Origin: Stenomitos frigidus ULC18
GTDB taxonomy: Bacteria; Cyanobacteriota; Cyanobacteriia; Leptolyngbyales; Leptolyngbyaceae
DNA: 64,000 nucleotides
Direction: 5' to 3'
NCBI RefSeq assembly: GCF_003003795.1
Contig: NZ_PVWK01000017.1
Span: 124,001-188,000 of the forward strand
Made by a program: the position numbers and the translations under genes. The notes under the pieces were generated by a model that saw only the letters and a list, made by a program, of their open reading frames with translations, ran no database searches and was not told the DNA's origin. Shown piece by piece: positions 9,363 through 17,238 of this stretch. The number at the start of each line of letters is the position of its first letter. Position 1 is the stretch's first letter.

Positions 9363-10142
9363 TCACCGAACGATCGCGCTCAACTCCAGCGTCTCTCCAG
9401 GAGCAGGAAGGCGCAGTTGAGTGGGTAAGCCAGAGGCAAGCAGGCGATCGCGGAATTCTTCGACGCTGCCGACGGTTTGAATGAGCTTGGGGAGAATGCC
9501 TTCAGCGCGAATGTCGCCCAATGTCGTGGGCACGAAGAAGTGGGGCTTCAGGGTTTCGACCAGATGCATCGCTTCCGAGGGTCCCATAATGACCTGTCCT
9601 AGCAATGGAATAACCTGACCGATGACCGGCGCGATCGCTACATCAATCTGTCCAGGCTGTTCGATTGGTGCGTTCGTGGGAAACAGATGTGGCTCGTAGT
9701 AGAGGGTTTCGTTGGTGGTGCCATCGCGCAACAGATAGCCATTTTCGACTTGACCAGGCTGAATTTCAGCACCTGGAATCGCCGTGATTGTGAGGGCATC
9801 ACTGAGCGAGAATACTTCCCCGTGAGCGATCGCCGTGACTTGCTGATAGCCCAACTGCCGTACTGTTTTGGCAGCAGTAGGTGAGGCAACTACAGGAATA
9901 GTGTGATCGAGTCGTTCCAGCGTGGGCTTATGACAGTGATCATCGACGCCTTGCGAGATCAGGATGAGGTCGATCGGGGGTAAGGTTTCGGGTGTGAACG
10001 CGATCGGCGTGTTGTGATAAGCCGTAAACAACCAGGGCTGACCATAAAACACCAGCGGATCCACTAGCCAGGGGTCAACCAGAATCGTCCGTCCAGCCAA
10101 GTGAAACAACCAACTGTTCAGGTCAATCCGCGTCAGTCTCAT
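9363..10142 (-). CDS. MBL-fold (UlaG-like) protein with altered metal site
   Basis: A 259-residue protein starting MRLTRIDLNSWLFHLAGRTILVDPWL, the opening of the UlaG-like metallo-beta-lactamase fold. The usual HxHxDH box reads SQGVDDHCHKP: the Asp-His pair is kept but the first two His are missing, as I recall for a cyanobacterial/plant subgroup. Later fold elements (FSLSDALTITAIPG, GPSEAMHLVETLKP) are in place. It is probably a soluble hydrolase-like protein; the substrate and the number of bound metals are unknown. Confidence 0.75.
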   Translation of the reverse strand: MRLTRIDLNSWLFHLAGRTILVDPWLVDPLVFYGQPWLFTAYHNTPIAFTPETLPPIDLILISQGVDDHCHKPTLERLDHTIPVVASPTAAKTVRQLGYQQVTAIAHGEVFSLSDALTITAIPGAEIQPGQVENGYLLRDGTTNETLYYEPHLFPTNAPIEQPGQIDVAIAPVIGQVIPLLGQVIMGPSEAMHLVETLKPHFFVPTTLGDIRAEGILPKLIQTVGSVEEFRDRLLASGLPTQLRLPAPGETLELSAIVR

Positions 10143-10256
10143 GCTTGTAATATTTCTTAAGGTTAGCTTCTATCTTATCAAGGGGGTGGGGGGTGGGGAG
10201 AGTTTTGTTCGCGTAGCGACTCCGTAGCTTTTGCTTCCCGAAGGGTAGGAGTAATT

Positions 10257-10334
10257 TTGAGTTTTGAGTTTTGAGTTTTGAGTTAATAGATTTGGCTGAA
10301 AGCTGATAGCTGATAGCTAATAGCTATTAGCTAA
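10257..10334. repeat. STRR tracts: TTTTGAG and AGCTGAT/AGCTAAT heptamers
   Basis: About four tandem TTTTGAG units (10257-10284) are followed by AGCTGATAGCTGATAGCTAATAGC-type units up to the thiD start. Both are 7-bp periodic. The tract lies where the thiD promoter should be, between divergent genes. Confidence 0.75.
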
Positions 10335-10356
10335 TCAATTGTGGGATGATCACAGG

Positions 10357-11181
10357 ATGAGTATTGCAAAGATTCCAGTAGCAATGACGATCGCGGGGTC
10401 TGACAGTGGCGGAGGGGCAGGCATTCAGGCAGATCTGCGAACGTTTGCGTTTCACAAAGTGCATGGAACCTGTGCCATTACCTGTATCACCGCGCAGAAT
10501 ACGCTGGGTGTCGAGCGAGTGGATGCGTTGCCACCTGAAGCAGTGGTGGCGCAGATGGAGGCCGTCGTGAAAGATATTGGCGTACAGGCAACCAAGACGG
10601 GAATGTTGCTGAATCAGGAAATCATCGCAGCCGTTGCCGCTCAGGTGCAAGCATTACAGCTTGTTAATCTGGTTGTCGATCCAGTGATGGTGTCACGAAC
10701 GGGAGCGCAACTCATTGATGATGATGCGATCGCCACGCTCAAAACCGCGCTTATTCCACACGCAACGGTGCTGACGCCCAACCGCTATGAGGCGCAAATG
10801 CTGAGCAATCTAGAAATTCAAACGCTCGAAGACATGCAAACGGCCGCCCAACGGATTTATCAATTAGGCGCAAAAGCAGTGCTGGTCAAAGGTGGTGGCT
10901 TACAGGGCGATCGTCGCAGTGTGGATGTCTGGTTTGGCGGACAGCAGCTTGAAACGTTGACTGCCGAAACGGTGGACACCAGCAATACACATGGCACGGG
11001 CTGTACTCTATCGGCCGCGATCGCCGCTAATCTTGCGCTGGGGCATGAGCCACTGACAGCGACTCGTCGTGCCAAAGCGTATGTGACCGAGGCGTTAAAG
11101 TATGCGCTGGCGATCGGGCAGGGACAGGGACCGGTCGGACACTTCTTTCCGCTATTGGTCAATAGCCAATGGTCAGCATAG
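10357..11181 (+). CDS. thiD: HMP/HMP-phosphate kinase ThiD
   Basis: A protein of 274 residues from the ATG at 10357; a TTG 18 bp upstream is in frame but less likely. It has the ribokinase-fold signature AMTIAGSDSGGGAGIQADLRTF, the substrate loop TGMLLN, DPVMVSRTG, and the anion-hole motif DTSNTHGTGCTLSAAI with catalytic Asp. It phosphorylates 4-amino-5-hydroxymethyl-2-methylpyrimidine twice for thiamin synthesis in the cytoplasm. It is monocistronic, with no other thi gene beside it and no TPP riboswitch recognised upstream. Confidence 0.93.
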   Translation: MSIAKIPVAMTIAGSDSGGGAGIQADLRTFAFHKVHGTCAITCITAQNTLGVERVDALPPEAVVAQMEAVVKDIGVQATKTGMLLNQEIIAAVAAQVQALQLVNLVVDPVMVSRTGAQLIDDDAIATLKTALIPHATVLTPNRYEAQMLSNLEIQTLEDMQTAAQRIYQLGAKAVLVKGGGLQGDRRSVDVWFGGQQLETLTAETVDTSNTHGTGCTLSAAIAANLALGHEPLTATRRAKAYVTEALKYALAIGQGQGPVGHFFPLLVNSQWSA

Positions 11182-11204
11182 GAGCGTTACGTGTAACGCC
11201 TCTA
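11179..11204. repeat. palindromic repeat overlapping thiD stop
   Basis: TAGGAGCGTTAC and GTAACGCCTCTA are nearly perfect inverted repeats around the end of thiD, between convergent genes. Same general class as the palindrome after fusA. Probable bidirectional terminator or REP-like element. Confidence 0.55.
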
Positions 11205-11621
11205 CTATTCTTGCCAGGTGGATTGCCAGTCAGGGCACTTTTCGCCTTCCCAACCATAGGGATGCATGCCGCAAACCAGCATGGTGCCGCCATACGTTTG
11301 ACCGTGGTAATGGCGGCAACCCACACACGCAGGTCGATCGTTCAAAAACGGTTCGACTGTATGGATCATCGGGTGAGCTGTTTCTTCAACTACAAGCTCC
11401 ATCCCTAAGTAGGCTTCCAAAATGGGATCAATGAGCTCACCGAGGCGTTGCTCAAACTCAATGGCAAACACGGTCTGCATTTGCTCTGCGATTTCTTCTG
11501 AGGCTTCAAAAAATGACTCGACCATTTCGCCAACATCTTTGGCAATGTCAGTGAAAAACTGCTCCACCTCATCAGCCATAACGTCTAGTAGCTCGGAAAA
11601 ATCCTTCGACCAGCTTTCCAT
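11205..11621 (-). CDS. conserved cyanobacterial protein with Cys-box
   Basis: A 138-residue protein. The first 85 residues are acidic and helical (DVMADEVEQFFTDIAKDVGEMVESF), probably a coiled-coil or amphipathic bundle. The C-terminus has a compact Cys motif: CVGCRHYHG, then CGMHPYGWEGEKCPDW. A similar box occurs in the protein at 48738-49001. Four cysteines suggest a metal or redox site, but no function is known to me. It sits beside the phasin-like gene on the same strand and may be cotranscribed with it. Confidence 0.65.
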   Translation of the reverse strand: MESWSKDFSELLDVMADEVEQFFTDIAKDVGEMVESFFEASEEIAEQMQTVFAIEFEQRLGELIDPILEAYLGMELVVEETAHPMIHTVEPFLNDRPACVGCRHYHGQTYGGTMLVCGMHPYGWEGEKCPDWQSTWQE

Positions 11622-11763
11622 ATGCTTTTAGTTGACCCTGTTCACTTGAACGCTTGCAGAGCCACAGATGCAGATGACGTTTGTAAGCTTGCTTAAAGGC
11701 AGCATCGAATCACTGTGACGTCTGTGAGAATGGCTTCAGTATAGCTCACATGCTTGTCTAAGG

Positions 11764-12129
11764 TTAGTCGCGCTTCAGCCGCTTGAGCTCTTCCTGTAGC
11801 GCGATTACCTGCTGCCGCATCTGTTCAGCTTCCGTTGGGGGAGCTTTCACAGGCTCGTCATCATCGGTAATAATTTCGATTCTACGTGGCTCGGTTGGTT
11901 GCGATGATGTGGGAGGCTGCACGGAAGGCTGTTGTGCTTTAGCGACCATATCATCAACGAAGCGACGGGCTTCTTCACTCGTCATCTCGCCGCGTTCAAC
12001 CATTTCGTCTGCCAGTTGCTGGACTTGCGATCGCAGTTCACCCAGCTTCTCCGTTGCCTTTTCGCCTGCGTAGGAGGCAACGCCAATGCCAAGATAAACT
12101 GCCTTCTGAACTAAATCTCCCAAACCCAT
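11764..12129 (-). CDS. phasin-like coiled-coil protein
   Basis: A 121-residue protein: MGLGDLVQKAVYLGIGVASYAGEKATEKLGELRSQVQQLADEMVERGEM resembles the PhaF/PhaI-type phasin-like family common in cyanobacteria. A Pro/Ser-rich linker (80-95) and a final leucine-zipper-like helix (MRQQVIALQEELKRLKR) follow. Phasins coat polyhydroxyalkanoate granules or act as chaperone-like scaffolds; here this is only by resemblance. No pha gene is nearby. It precedes the Cys-box gene on the same strand. Confidence 0.6.
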   Translation of the reverse strand: MGLGDLVQKAVYLGIGVASYAGEKATEKLGELRSQVQQLADEMVERGEMTSEEARRFVDDMVAKAQQPSVQPPTSSQPTEPRRIEIITDDDEPVKAPPTEAEQMRQQVIALQEELKRLKRD

Positions 12130-12320
12130 ACTGTTTCAAGCTCCTGAACGTCTCGATTGTGCGTTAAAGGATGCAGTAAAATAGTCCTGCCTCTGTCCTC
12201 AACGATTCCAGCATAGAAATAAAGCCTGTGGTGTGTCACCGCTTTCGCAGGCGGAAAACCGTACAGAAAAATAAACAATAGTCGGAGCAATGGTAATGAA
12301 GGGCTCATCGCTCTAACAAA

Positions 12321-12417
12321 AGCGACCCGGAGTCCACGCCTATCGCAAGCATCCCGTATTGCTGCTACCTTCCGGTCCTGACAAGATTTGGGCGTTCCGA
12401 TCGCATGGGTCCGGATC
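12321..12417 (-). ncRNA. ffs: signal recognition particle RNA (4.5S type)
   Basis: On the minus strand the core GTCAGGACCGGAAGGTAGCAGC matches the conserved SRP domain IV loop (GGTCAGGTCCGGAAGGAAGCAGC in E. coli). The flanks pair: 5' GATCCGGACCCATGC with 3' GCGTGG-ACTCCGGGTC, as required for the single hairpin of small bacterial SRP RNA. A CTTTTGTT stretch follows the 3' side. The RNA binds Ffh and guides membrane protein targeting. Ends are estimated from the pairing and could be off by a few bases. Confidence 0.9.
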
Positions 12418-12449
12418 ACTTATCAGAATAGCATCATCTGGTGACAGTG

Positions 12450-12580
12450 AGGAGAAGGCTAAAGGCTAAAAGCTGAAGGCTAAAGGCTAAAAGCTGAAGG
12501 CTAAAAGCTAAAGGCTAAAGGCTAAAAGCTGAAGGCTAAAGGCTAAAACTCAAAACTCAAAACTCAAAACTCAAAACACT
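12450..12580. repeat. STRR array of AAGGCTA and AACTCAA heptamers
   Basis: About fifteen heptamers of AAGGCTA/AAAGCTG/AAAGCTA type run without break and are followed by four AACTCAA units. The tract lies between the SRP RNA promoter side and the YciI-like gene. Period-7 arrays of this sort are the STRR elements of filamentous cyanobacteria. Spacers are absent, so it is not a CRISPR. Confidence 0.85.
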
Positions 12581-12589
12581 CCCCACTCC

Positions 12590-12856
12590 CTATTCCACAG
12601 CCACCTTCCATTCGTACAGCTTGTAATGTACGCAGCCGTTTTGGACGAGCGGATCTTGCGCGACGATCGCTTTTGCTTCGTCCATTGAGGCCGCTTGAAA
12701 GAGGAGCATACCGCCGCCGTAGCAGCTCCAGTAGCCCGATTTTGCCTGATGCCCTTTAGCAATTAAGCCCCGCACAAATTCTTTGTGGGCGGGGACGTAT
12801 TGGTCAAAGATGGGTCGATCGACGATTCCTTCTTCAATCTTGACGAACCACGGCAT
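12590..12856 (-). CDS. YciI-family protein
   Basis: An 88-residue protein of the YciI fold (dimeric alpha-beta barrel): MPWFVKIEEG, RPIFDQYVPAHKEFVRGLIAKG, then GGGMLLFQAASMDEAKAIVAQDPLVQNGCV. The His in the PAHKEF helix corresponds to the conserved His of the family. AAAGGA lies at good spacing before the ATG. Members may be enzymes or binding proteins; the role here is unknown. Confidence 0.8.
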   Translation of the reverse strand: MPWFVKIEEGIVDRPIFDQYVPAHKEFVRGLIAKGHQAKSGYWSCYGGGMLLFQAASMDEAKAIVAQDPLVQNGCVHYKLYEWKVAVE

Positions 12857-13042
12857 GAATGGTGTTCCTTTGAATGGACATTGGTGCGAACGAAAGGGGC
12901 CGTCGGACGTTAGACTTTAGGCAGAAAGCTGCTGGACGCGTTTTGCATCGACTGCAAGGACAAAGAGGCGATCGTCCAAAGGCTTCAGTCTCGGTCTAAA
13001 TAGACGCCGATTAAATAGATGTAGGGTATATAGGGTAGCGTT

Positions 13043-13603
13043 TTGGGTGTAGCAAACGGTCGTTTTTTTATTGCTTTGTTACCGTCTCAGGCGATTCAGG
13101 ATGATGCCAACACGGTGAAGCAGGTGTTTGCCGATCGCTACGACAGTCGTGCTGCCCTTAAATCGCCACCTCACATCACCTTACAGCCACCCTTTGAATG
13201 GTCGTTGGACGCGTTGCCTGCCCTCAACGAAAGTCTCAGCGAGTTTGCGACTCAGTCAGCGCCGCTACCGATCGCTCTGTCAGGGTTTGGAGCCTTTCCG
13301 CCGCGTGTCATCTCCATCAATGTGATCAAGACGCCTGATTTGCTGGCGCTACAAGCAGCGTTAATCGCTCACATGGAGCGAGCGTTAGGCATTGTGAATG
13401 CTGAAGCGAAGACGCGATCGTTCGCGCCTCACATGACGGTTGGCTTTCGTGATTTGACTAAGGAAAATTTTAATCTTGCCTGGGCAGAATTCCAGCATCG
13501 TCCCTTACAGCTTGAGTTCACGGCAACTCACCTGACGTTGTTGCAGAACGATGGGCAACGCTGGACAGTGAGCAGCGAATTTCCTTTTTTAGGCATGCAG
13601 TAG
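13043..13603 (+). CDS. 2H phosphoesterase (2'-5' RNA ligase-like)
   Basis: A 186-residue protein with the two HxT motifs of the 2H superfamily: HITLQPPF near residue 50 and HMTVGF near residue 134. These histidines act on 2',3'-cyclic or 2'-5' linked RNA ends. The only usable start is TTG, with AGGG about nine bases before it, and a stop is close upstream in frame. The gene ends inside a 20-bp tandem duplication. The physiological RNA substrate is unknown. Confidence 0.8.
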   Translation: MGVANGRFFIALLPSQAIQDDANTVKQVFADRYDSRAALKSPPHITLQPPFEWSLDALPALNESLSEFATQSAPLPIALSGFGAFPPRVISINVIKTPDLLALQAALIAHMERALGIVNAEAKTRSFAPHMTVGFRDLTKENFNLAWAEFQHRPLQLEFTATHLTLLQNDGQRWTVSSEFPFLGMQ

Positions 13604-13634
13604 GGGTTTGGTATATGCAGTAGGGGTTTGGTAT
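13595..13634 (+). repeat. exact 20-bp tandem duplication at a stop codon
   Basis: ATGCAGTAGGGGTTTGGTAT occurs twice head to tail. The first copy holds the last codons and TAG stop of the 2H gene; the second copy repeats the same Met-Gln-stop in the intergenic gap. Together with the CCCCCTAC that follows it forms GTAGGGG...CCCCCTAC, a hairpin between convergent genes. Confidence 0.8.
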
Positions 13635-13643
13635 GGCCACCCC

Positions 13644-14750
13644 CTACAGGTTCTGTAAATAGCCTTCGATCAACAAATCTGAACCGATCGATCGCCACTC
13701 CATCTGTTCCAACACTAGAGCTTCGGTCATTGCCATGAGTCCCAAGTCGCCAACGGGAGAAGACGCTGTGCTGCCGCCAATGATCTTGGGAGCGATGAAG
13801 GCAAGGACTTTTTGCACGGCTCCATCGGCGATCGCGCGTGCTGCCAATGTTCCACCACATTCCCATAGGACGCTAAGACAACCGCTATCGTACAGGTATT
13901 TCATCACCGCAGCAGGTGTTAAGGGAGTACTTTCAATCACTTCTACTCCCTGCTGCATAAGGGCTTGCTGCACGTCTGATTGTGCCTTTGCTTCGGTAAA
14001 GACGAGCGTGGGTGCGATCGCGGTGTCCCAAAGTTGGGCATCGGTAGGCAGGTCGAGGGATCGGCTCATCACAACCCGTAGTGGCGTGTGTTCTTGACGG
14101 CTGGTGAGAAGCGGATTGTCGCGCCGAACCGTGTTGCCACCCACGATGACGGCATCGCAAGCAGCTCGTAACTGGTGGACTTCCGCGCGAGCTGTAGGCC
14201 CAGTGACCCAGGCACTGTGTCCGGTTGTAGTGGCAATTTTTCCATCCAGCGTCATGGCATATTTCAGGATGCCAAACGGGCGATGATGCAAGATCCGATG
14301 CACAAAGGCTTCGTTTAACTTGCGGCAAGCAGCTTCTTCGATCCCAACTGTGACTGCAATACCCGCCTGCCGTAATCGCGCAATACCACCACCCGCTACT
14401 CTGGGATCGGGATCAACCATCCCGACCACGACTCGCTGCAACCCTGCTGCCACGATCGCTTCTGAGCAAGGTGGGGTGCGTCCATAGTGGTTGCATGGTT
14501 CCAGATTGACGTAGAGTGTAGCATTACGTGCGCGATCGCCCGCCGCTCGGAGTGCAAACACCTCTGCATGGGGTTGCCCGGCTGCGGGATGAAAGCCTTC
14601 CCCGACGATCGCGCCCTCTTGCACAATCACGGAACCCACCAATGGATTCGGCGCAGTACGTCCCAACGCACGTCGCGCTAGATCCAGGCAGCGCTGCATC
14701 ATGGCACGATCGGTGTGGGTGCGATCGTTAATCATTCTGTCATCACTCAC
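13644..14750 (-). CDS. ribD: bifunctional riboflavin enzyme RibD
   Basis: A 368-residue protein. The N-terminal deaminase domain has HAEV and PCNHYGRTPPC (zinc ligands His, Cys, Cys and catalytic Glu); the C-terminal reductase domain has KYAMTLDGKIAT, VIVGGNTVRRDNP and ECGGTLAARA. It catalyses two successive steps of riboflavin synthesis, deamination and then ribose reduction. The frame opens with GTG; ATG five codons later (14735) is the other possible start. Genes around it are unrelated, and no FMN riboswitch was seen. Confidence 0.93.
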   Translation of the reverse strand: MSDDRMINDRTHTDRAMMQRCLDLARRALGRTAPNPLVGSVIVQEGAIVGEGFHPAAGQPHAEVFALRAAGDRARNATLYVNLEPCNHYGRTPPCSEAIVAAGLQRVVVGMVDPDPRVAGGGIARLRQAGIAVTVGIEEAACRKLNEAFVHRILHHRPFGILKYAMTLDGKIATTTGHSAWVTGPTARAEVHQLRAACDAVIVGGNTVRRDNPLLTSRQEHTPLRVVMSRSLDLPTDAQLWDTAIAPTLVFTEAKAQSDVQQALMQQGVEVIESTPLTPAAVMKYLYDSGCLSVLWECGGTLAARAIADGAVQKVLAFIAPKIIGGSTASSPVGDLGLMAMTEALVLEQMEWRSIGSDLLIEGYLQNL

Positions 14751-14771
14751 TCAGGAAGAATCACTTTGGCT

Positions 14772-14844
14772 GTAAGGGCTTAGCATTCGGGCGATGGCTT
14801 TTCGGGCTTTCTAAGCGATCATTTGCCGAATGCTAAGCCCCTAC
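14772..14844. repeat. inverted-repeat intergenic element (about 73 bp)
   Basis: GTAAGGGCTTAGCATTCGG and CCGAATGCTAAGCCCCTAC are inverted repeats about 19 bp long, with one mismatch, enclosing about 35 bp. It lies upstream of ribD and downstream of the AtzF-like gene. The size and terminal repeats fit a small non-autonomous dispersed element. A diverged relative (GGGGCTAAAGGATTAGCATTGAGG) lies at about 16646. Confidence 0.6.
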
Positions 14845-14855
14845 GGATTTTGTTC

Positions 14856-15260
14856 TCATTCTTTGGCAACGGCTGCTTTGTAAGCTGCCCAACCACCGAG
14901 GTCAGAAATGTCAGGCCAACTGTACTTTTCAATCAACTCGCGCGGATAGAGAATGGCTGTCAGCACTTCACCATCTTCCAGCACGACATCACCGGGATAC
15001 ATATTCGGTGGCTCTGTGGCCAGCAGATGCTTGTACTCGGCGATCGTCAGCTCATACACCTCGCCTGGAATGGAGACACCGCCCTCACTGACTTCATAAA
15101 TCGCAGGATGCCACCCATCCGCAGCGGCGTGTAAGCGATAAAGCGATCGCGTTTTTGCTTCCCGAATGAATGTTGCCGACTGAAGATTGCCGTGATCGGG
15201 CTGTCCCCGTAGCGCAGAACCGCAAATAAACACTCGCTTCACACCCGTTGTTTCCGTCAT
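14856..15260 (-). CDS. allophanate hydrolase C-domain/GGCT-like protein
   Basis: A protein of about 134 residues from ATG 15260; ATG 15269 and TTG 15281 are in-frame alternatives. VFICGSALRGQPDHGNL is the YGSALRG-type motif of the gamma-glutamylcyclotransferase-like fold found as the C-terminal domain of allophanate hydrolase; GEVYELTIAEYKHLLATEPP with its acidic residue follows. It is divergent, with about 100 bp of shared promoter, from an M20 amidohydrolase, which suggests a joint role in ureide, carbamoyl or hydantoin nitrogen salvage. Confidence 0.7.
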   Translation of the reverse strand: MTETTGVKRVFICGSALRGQPDHGNLQSATFIREAKTRSLYRLHAAADGWHPAIYEVSEGGVSIPGEVYELTIAEYKHLLATEPPNMYPGDVVLEDGEVLTAILYPRELIEKYSWPDISDLGGWAAYKAAVAKE

Positions 15261-15380
15261 AACGCCCATATTTTTGTACAACCTGAACTACCGATTCCCT
15301 TGAGGTTGTTCTAAGTTTAGGGTGAGCCCGTTGCTTGCTACAAGTTAGAAACACCGCAAATTCAGATCGAAGGGATGCTT

Positions 15381-16628
15381 ATGCCTGTTCTCTCCACACT
15401 CACAGTCAACGGCGATCGCCTGAACCGCACACTGTTTCAACTAGCCGAAATCGGTAAATTGCCAGACGGTGGCGTCAGTCGGGTTGCTTTCACCACGGAT
15501 GATTTACTCGCCCGCCAACAGGTGAAAGCCTGGATGGTGCAGGCAGGGATGACCGTTCGCATTGATGCAGCTGGCAATATTATCGGCAGCTATGCGGGCA
15601 AAAACGATGGAGCAGCTGCTTTAGCGACTGGATCGCACATTGACACGGTGCCTGTAGCGGGTCGCTATGACGGCTGCTTGGGCGTATTGGCAGGCATCGA
15701 GGTGGTGCAAGTACTGCATGAAAGCAACCTGCGACTAGACCACCCGATCGAAGTCATTGTCTTCACTGATGAAGAGCGCTCTGTGCTGGGCTGCAAAGCA
15801 ATGGCGGGTGAAGTGAGGGAGCCATCAGAGTATTACGCTCGTCTCGACGGGACACCTATTCAGGCGTGCCTCGAAAAAATTGGTGGGGATTGGTCGGCGA
15901 TCGCAACCGCTAAACGCGATCGCTCGGATGTCGCGGCCTTTGTGGAACTCCACGTAGAGCAAGGCGGCCTTTTGGAACATCAAGGGATTCCGATCGGCGT
16001 GGTCGATGGCATTGTGGGACAGTACCGCTTTGCAGTCAACGTCATGGGGCGCATGAACCACGCTGGTACCACCCCAATGCACATGCGGAAAGATGCCCTG
16101 GTTGCCGCAGCGCAAATGGTGCTGGCAGTGAACAAAATCGGGGTGGAGATTCCTGGTGAGCAAGTGGCAACGGTGGGTTATCTGCATGTGTCGCCCAACG
16201 CCACAAATACGGTGCCCGGAGCAGTCGATTTTCGGATCGATTTGCGCGATCTGTCGCAATCACACCTGGAGCTGTTAGTCAGCCGCATGAAAGATGAGTT
16301 TGCCGCGATCGCCGCTGCCACCAACACCCACTTCACTCTCCGCGAAACGCTCCATATCCTGCCGACCCTCTCGGCTCCTCATATTAAAGACGTGATCAAA
16401 CACGTCTCTGAACAACTGGACTTGCCCTACAGCTATCTTCCCAGCCGCGCCGGACACGATGCCCAGGAAATTGGACGTTTCACGGATATGGGCATGATTT
16501 TTGTCCCCAGTCAGGGCGGGATTAGTCACTCGGTTGATGAATACACGACACCAGAAGAATGTACTCAAGGCGCAAACGTTTTGCTGAACACCTTCTTACA
16601 GTTAGACAAGATTTATGCGATCGAGTGA
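15381..16628 (+). CDS. M20 Zn-amidohydrolase (hydantoinase/carbamoylase family)
   Basis: A protein of about 415 residues of the AmaB/AllC family: GSHIDTVPVAGRYDGCLGVLAGIEV gives metal ligands His and Asp, then TDEERSVLGCKAMAG, ELHVEQGGLLE and a dimerisation domain with GRMNHAGTTPMHMRKDAL. The distal His is in PSQGGISHSVDEYT. Members cleave N-carbamoyl-L-amino acids, beta-ureidopropionate or allantoate, releasing ammonia and CO2; the sequence alone does not choose. GAAGGG is better spaced for ATG 15381 than for ATG 15375. Confidence 0.85.
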   Translation: MPVLSTLTVNGDRLNRTLFQLAEIGKLPDGGVSRVAFTTDDLLARQQVKAWMVQAGMTVRIDAAGNIIGSYAGKNDGAAALATGSHIDTVPVAGRYDGCLGVLAGIEVVQVLHESNLRLDHPIEVIVFTDEERSVLGCKAMAGEVREPSEYYARLDGTPIQACLEKIGGDWSAIATAKRDRSDVAAFVELHVEQGGLLEHQGIPIGVVDGIVGQYRFAVNVMGRMNHAGTTPMHMRKDALVAAAQMVLAVNKIGVEIPGEQVATVGYLHVSPNATNTVPGAVDFRIDLRDLSQSHLELLVSRMKDEFAAIAAATNTHFTLRETLHILPTLSAPHIKDVIKHVSEQLDLPYSYLPSRAGHDAQEIGRFTDMGMIFVPSQGGISHSVDEYTTPEECTQGANVLLNTFLQLDKIYAIE

Positions 16629-16687
16629 TATGAGGCAATGGAGGTTGGGGCTAAAGGATTAGCATTGAGGTGGGGCTGAGGTTAACA

Positions 16688-16924
16688 ATGTTAAACGTAA
16701 CAATTGATGAAATTCAACGCGATCCCTTGAAGTACTTGCATCAAGTAGAAGCAGGTGAAACGCTTGTTATTGTTAGATCTGGTGAGCCGATCGACGAGCT
16801 TAGACCGATCACCAGTAGTAAACAACAGCGACCATTTGGGTTGTGTGCAGGCGAGTTTACCGTTCCAGAGGATTTTGATGCGCCTTTGCCAGACGAGGTG
16901 CTCAGTGCCTTTGAGGGCAAATGA
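16688..16924 (+). CDS. Phd/YefM-type antitoxin
   Basis: A 78-residue protein starting MLNVTIDEIQRDPLKYLHQVEAGETLVIVRSGEPIDELRPI, the DNA-binding and dimerising half of the Phd/YefM fold. The C-terminal half (GLCAGEFTVPEDFDAPLPDEVL) is the usual toxin-wrapping segment of partners of PIN toxins. GAGG precedes the ATG. The stop overlaps the ATG of a broken vapC, so the antitoxin is now an orphan. The longer frame from 16670 is less likely. Confidence 0.85.
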   Translation: MLNVTIDEIQRDPLKYLHQVEAGETLVIVRSGEPIDELRPITSSKQQRPFGLCAGEFTVPEDFDAPLPDEVLSAFEGK

Positions 16925-16996
16925 GGATTCTAACGGATACGCACATCTTTCTCTGATTCATCACTGGCGATACCCAATTGTCAACCGCTGTTCGGG
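16921..16996 (+). pseudogene. vapC: vapC (PIN toxin) remnant, nonsense and truncated
   Basis: The ATG overlaps the antitoxin stop (ATGA). Translation gives MRILTDTHIFL, then TGA, then FITGDTQLSTAVR, the expected PIN start D-T-H-I-F-L-W-F-I-T with Trp12 changed to a stop. Homology ends exactly at 16996, where the Tn7-like left end (TGTACA) begins. Only about 25 of some 130 codons remain. No 3' half of this gene was found elsewhere in the window. Confidence 0.85.
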
Positions 16997-17202
16997 TGTA
17001 CATCCTCTAGCTATATGTCGCTGATTGCACTCTAATGTCGCATCAGCATAGCGTCACAAAAAGCCTTCTGAGACTGAATTGTAGTCTTTTACCTCATTAC
17101 CTCCACCTAAAAACCTCGTTGCACAATCGATGTCGTTCCCCTAACGATAGCACGATCAATGTTGTTTCTTGAAGTTCAGCTCGTCGCACGATCGATGTCG
17201 TT
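16997..17202 (+). promoter_or_regulatory. transposon left end with putative TnsB sites
   Basis: Three 17-mers share GCACRATCRATGTYGTT: 17121-17137, 17150-17166 and 17186-17202 (spacings 29 and 36 bp). Two weaker sites near the tip, CTATATGTCGCT (17011-17022) and GCACTCTAATGTCGC (17027-17041), share ATGTCG. Such a ladder from the TGTACA tip toward tnsB is how TnsB-family ends are built. The tnsB promoter must lie within the same stretch, so TnsB binding may also repress its own gene. Confidence 0.75.
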
Positions 17203-17238
17203 TATGCTAATCGAAGCACTTTTTAAAGGCTTCAAACA

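Noticed and set aside
12111-12419. Minus-strand 102-codon frame
   Set aside because: It lies over the SRP RNA and has no protein-like features.
12450-12580. CRISPR array
   Set aside because: Units are 7 bp with no unique spacers; these are STRR tandem repeats.
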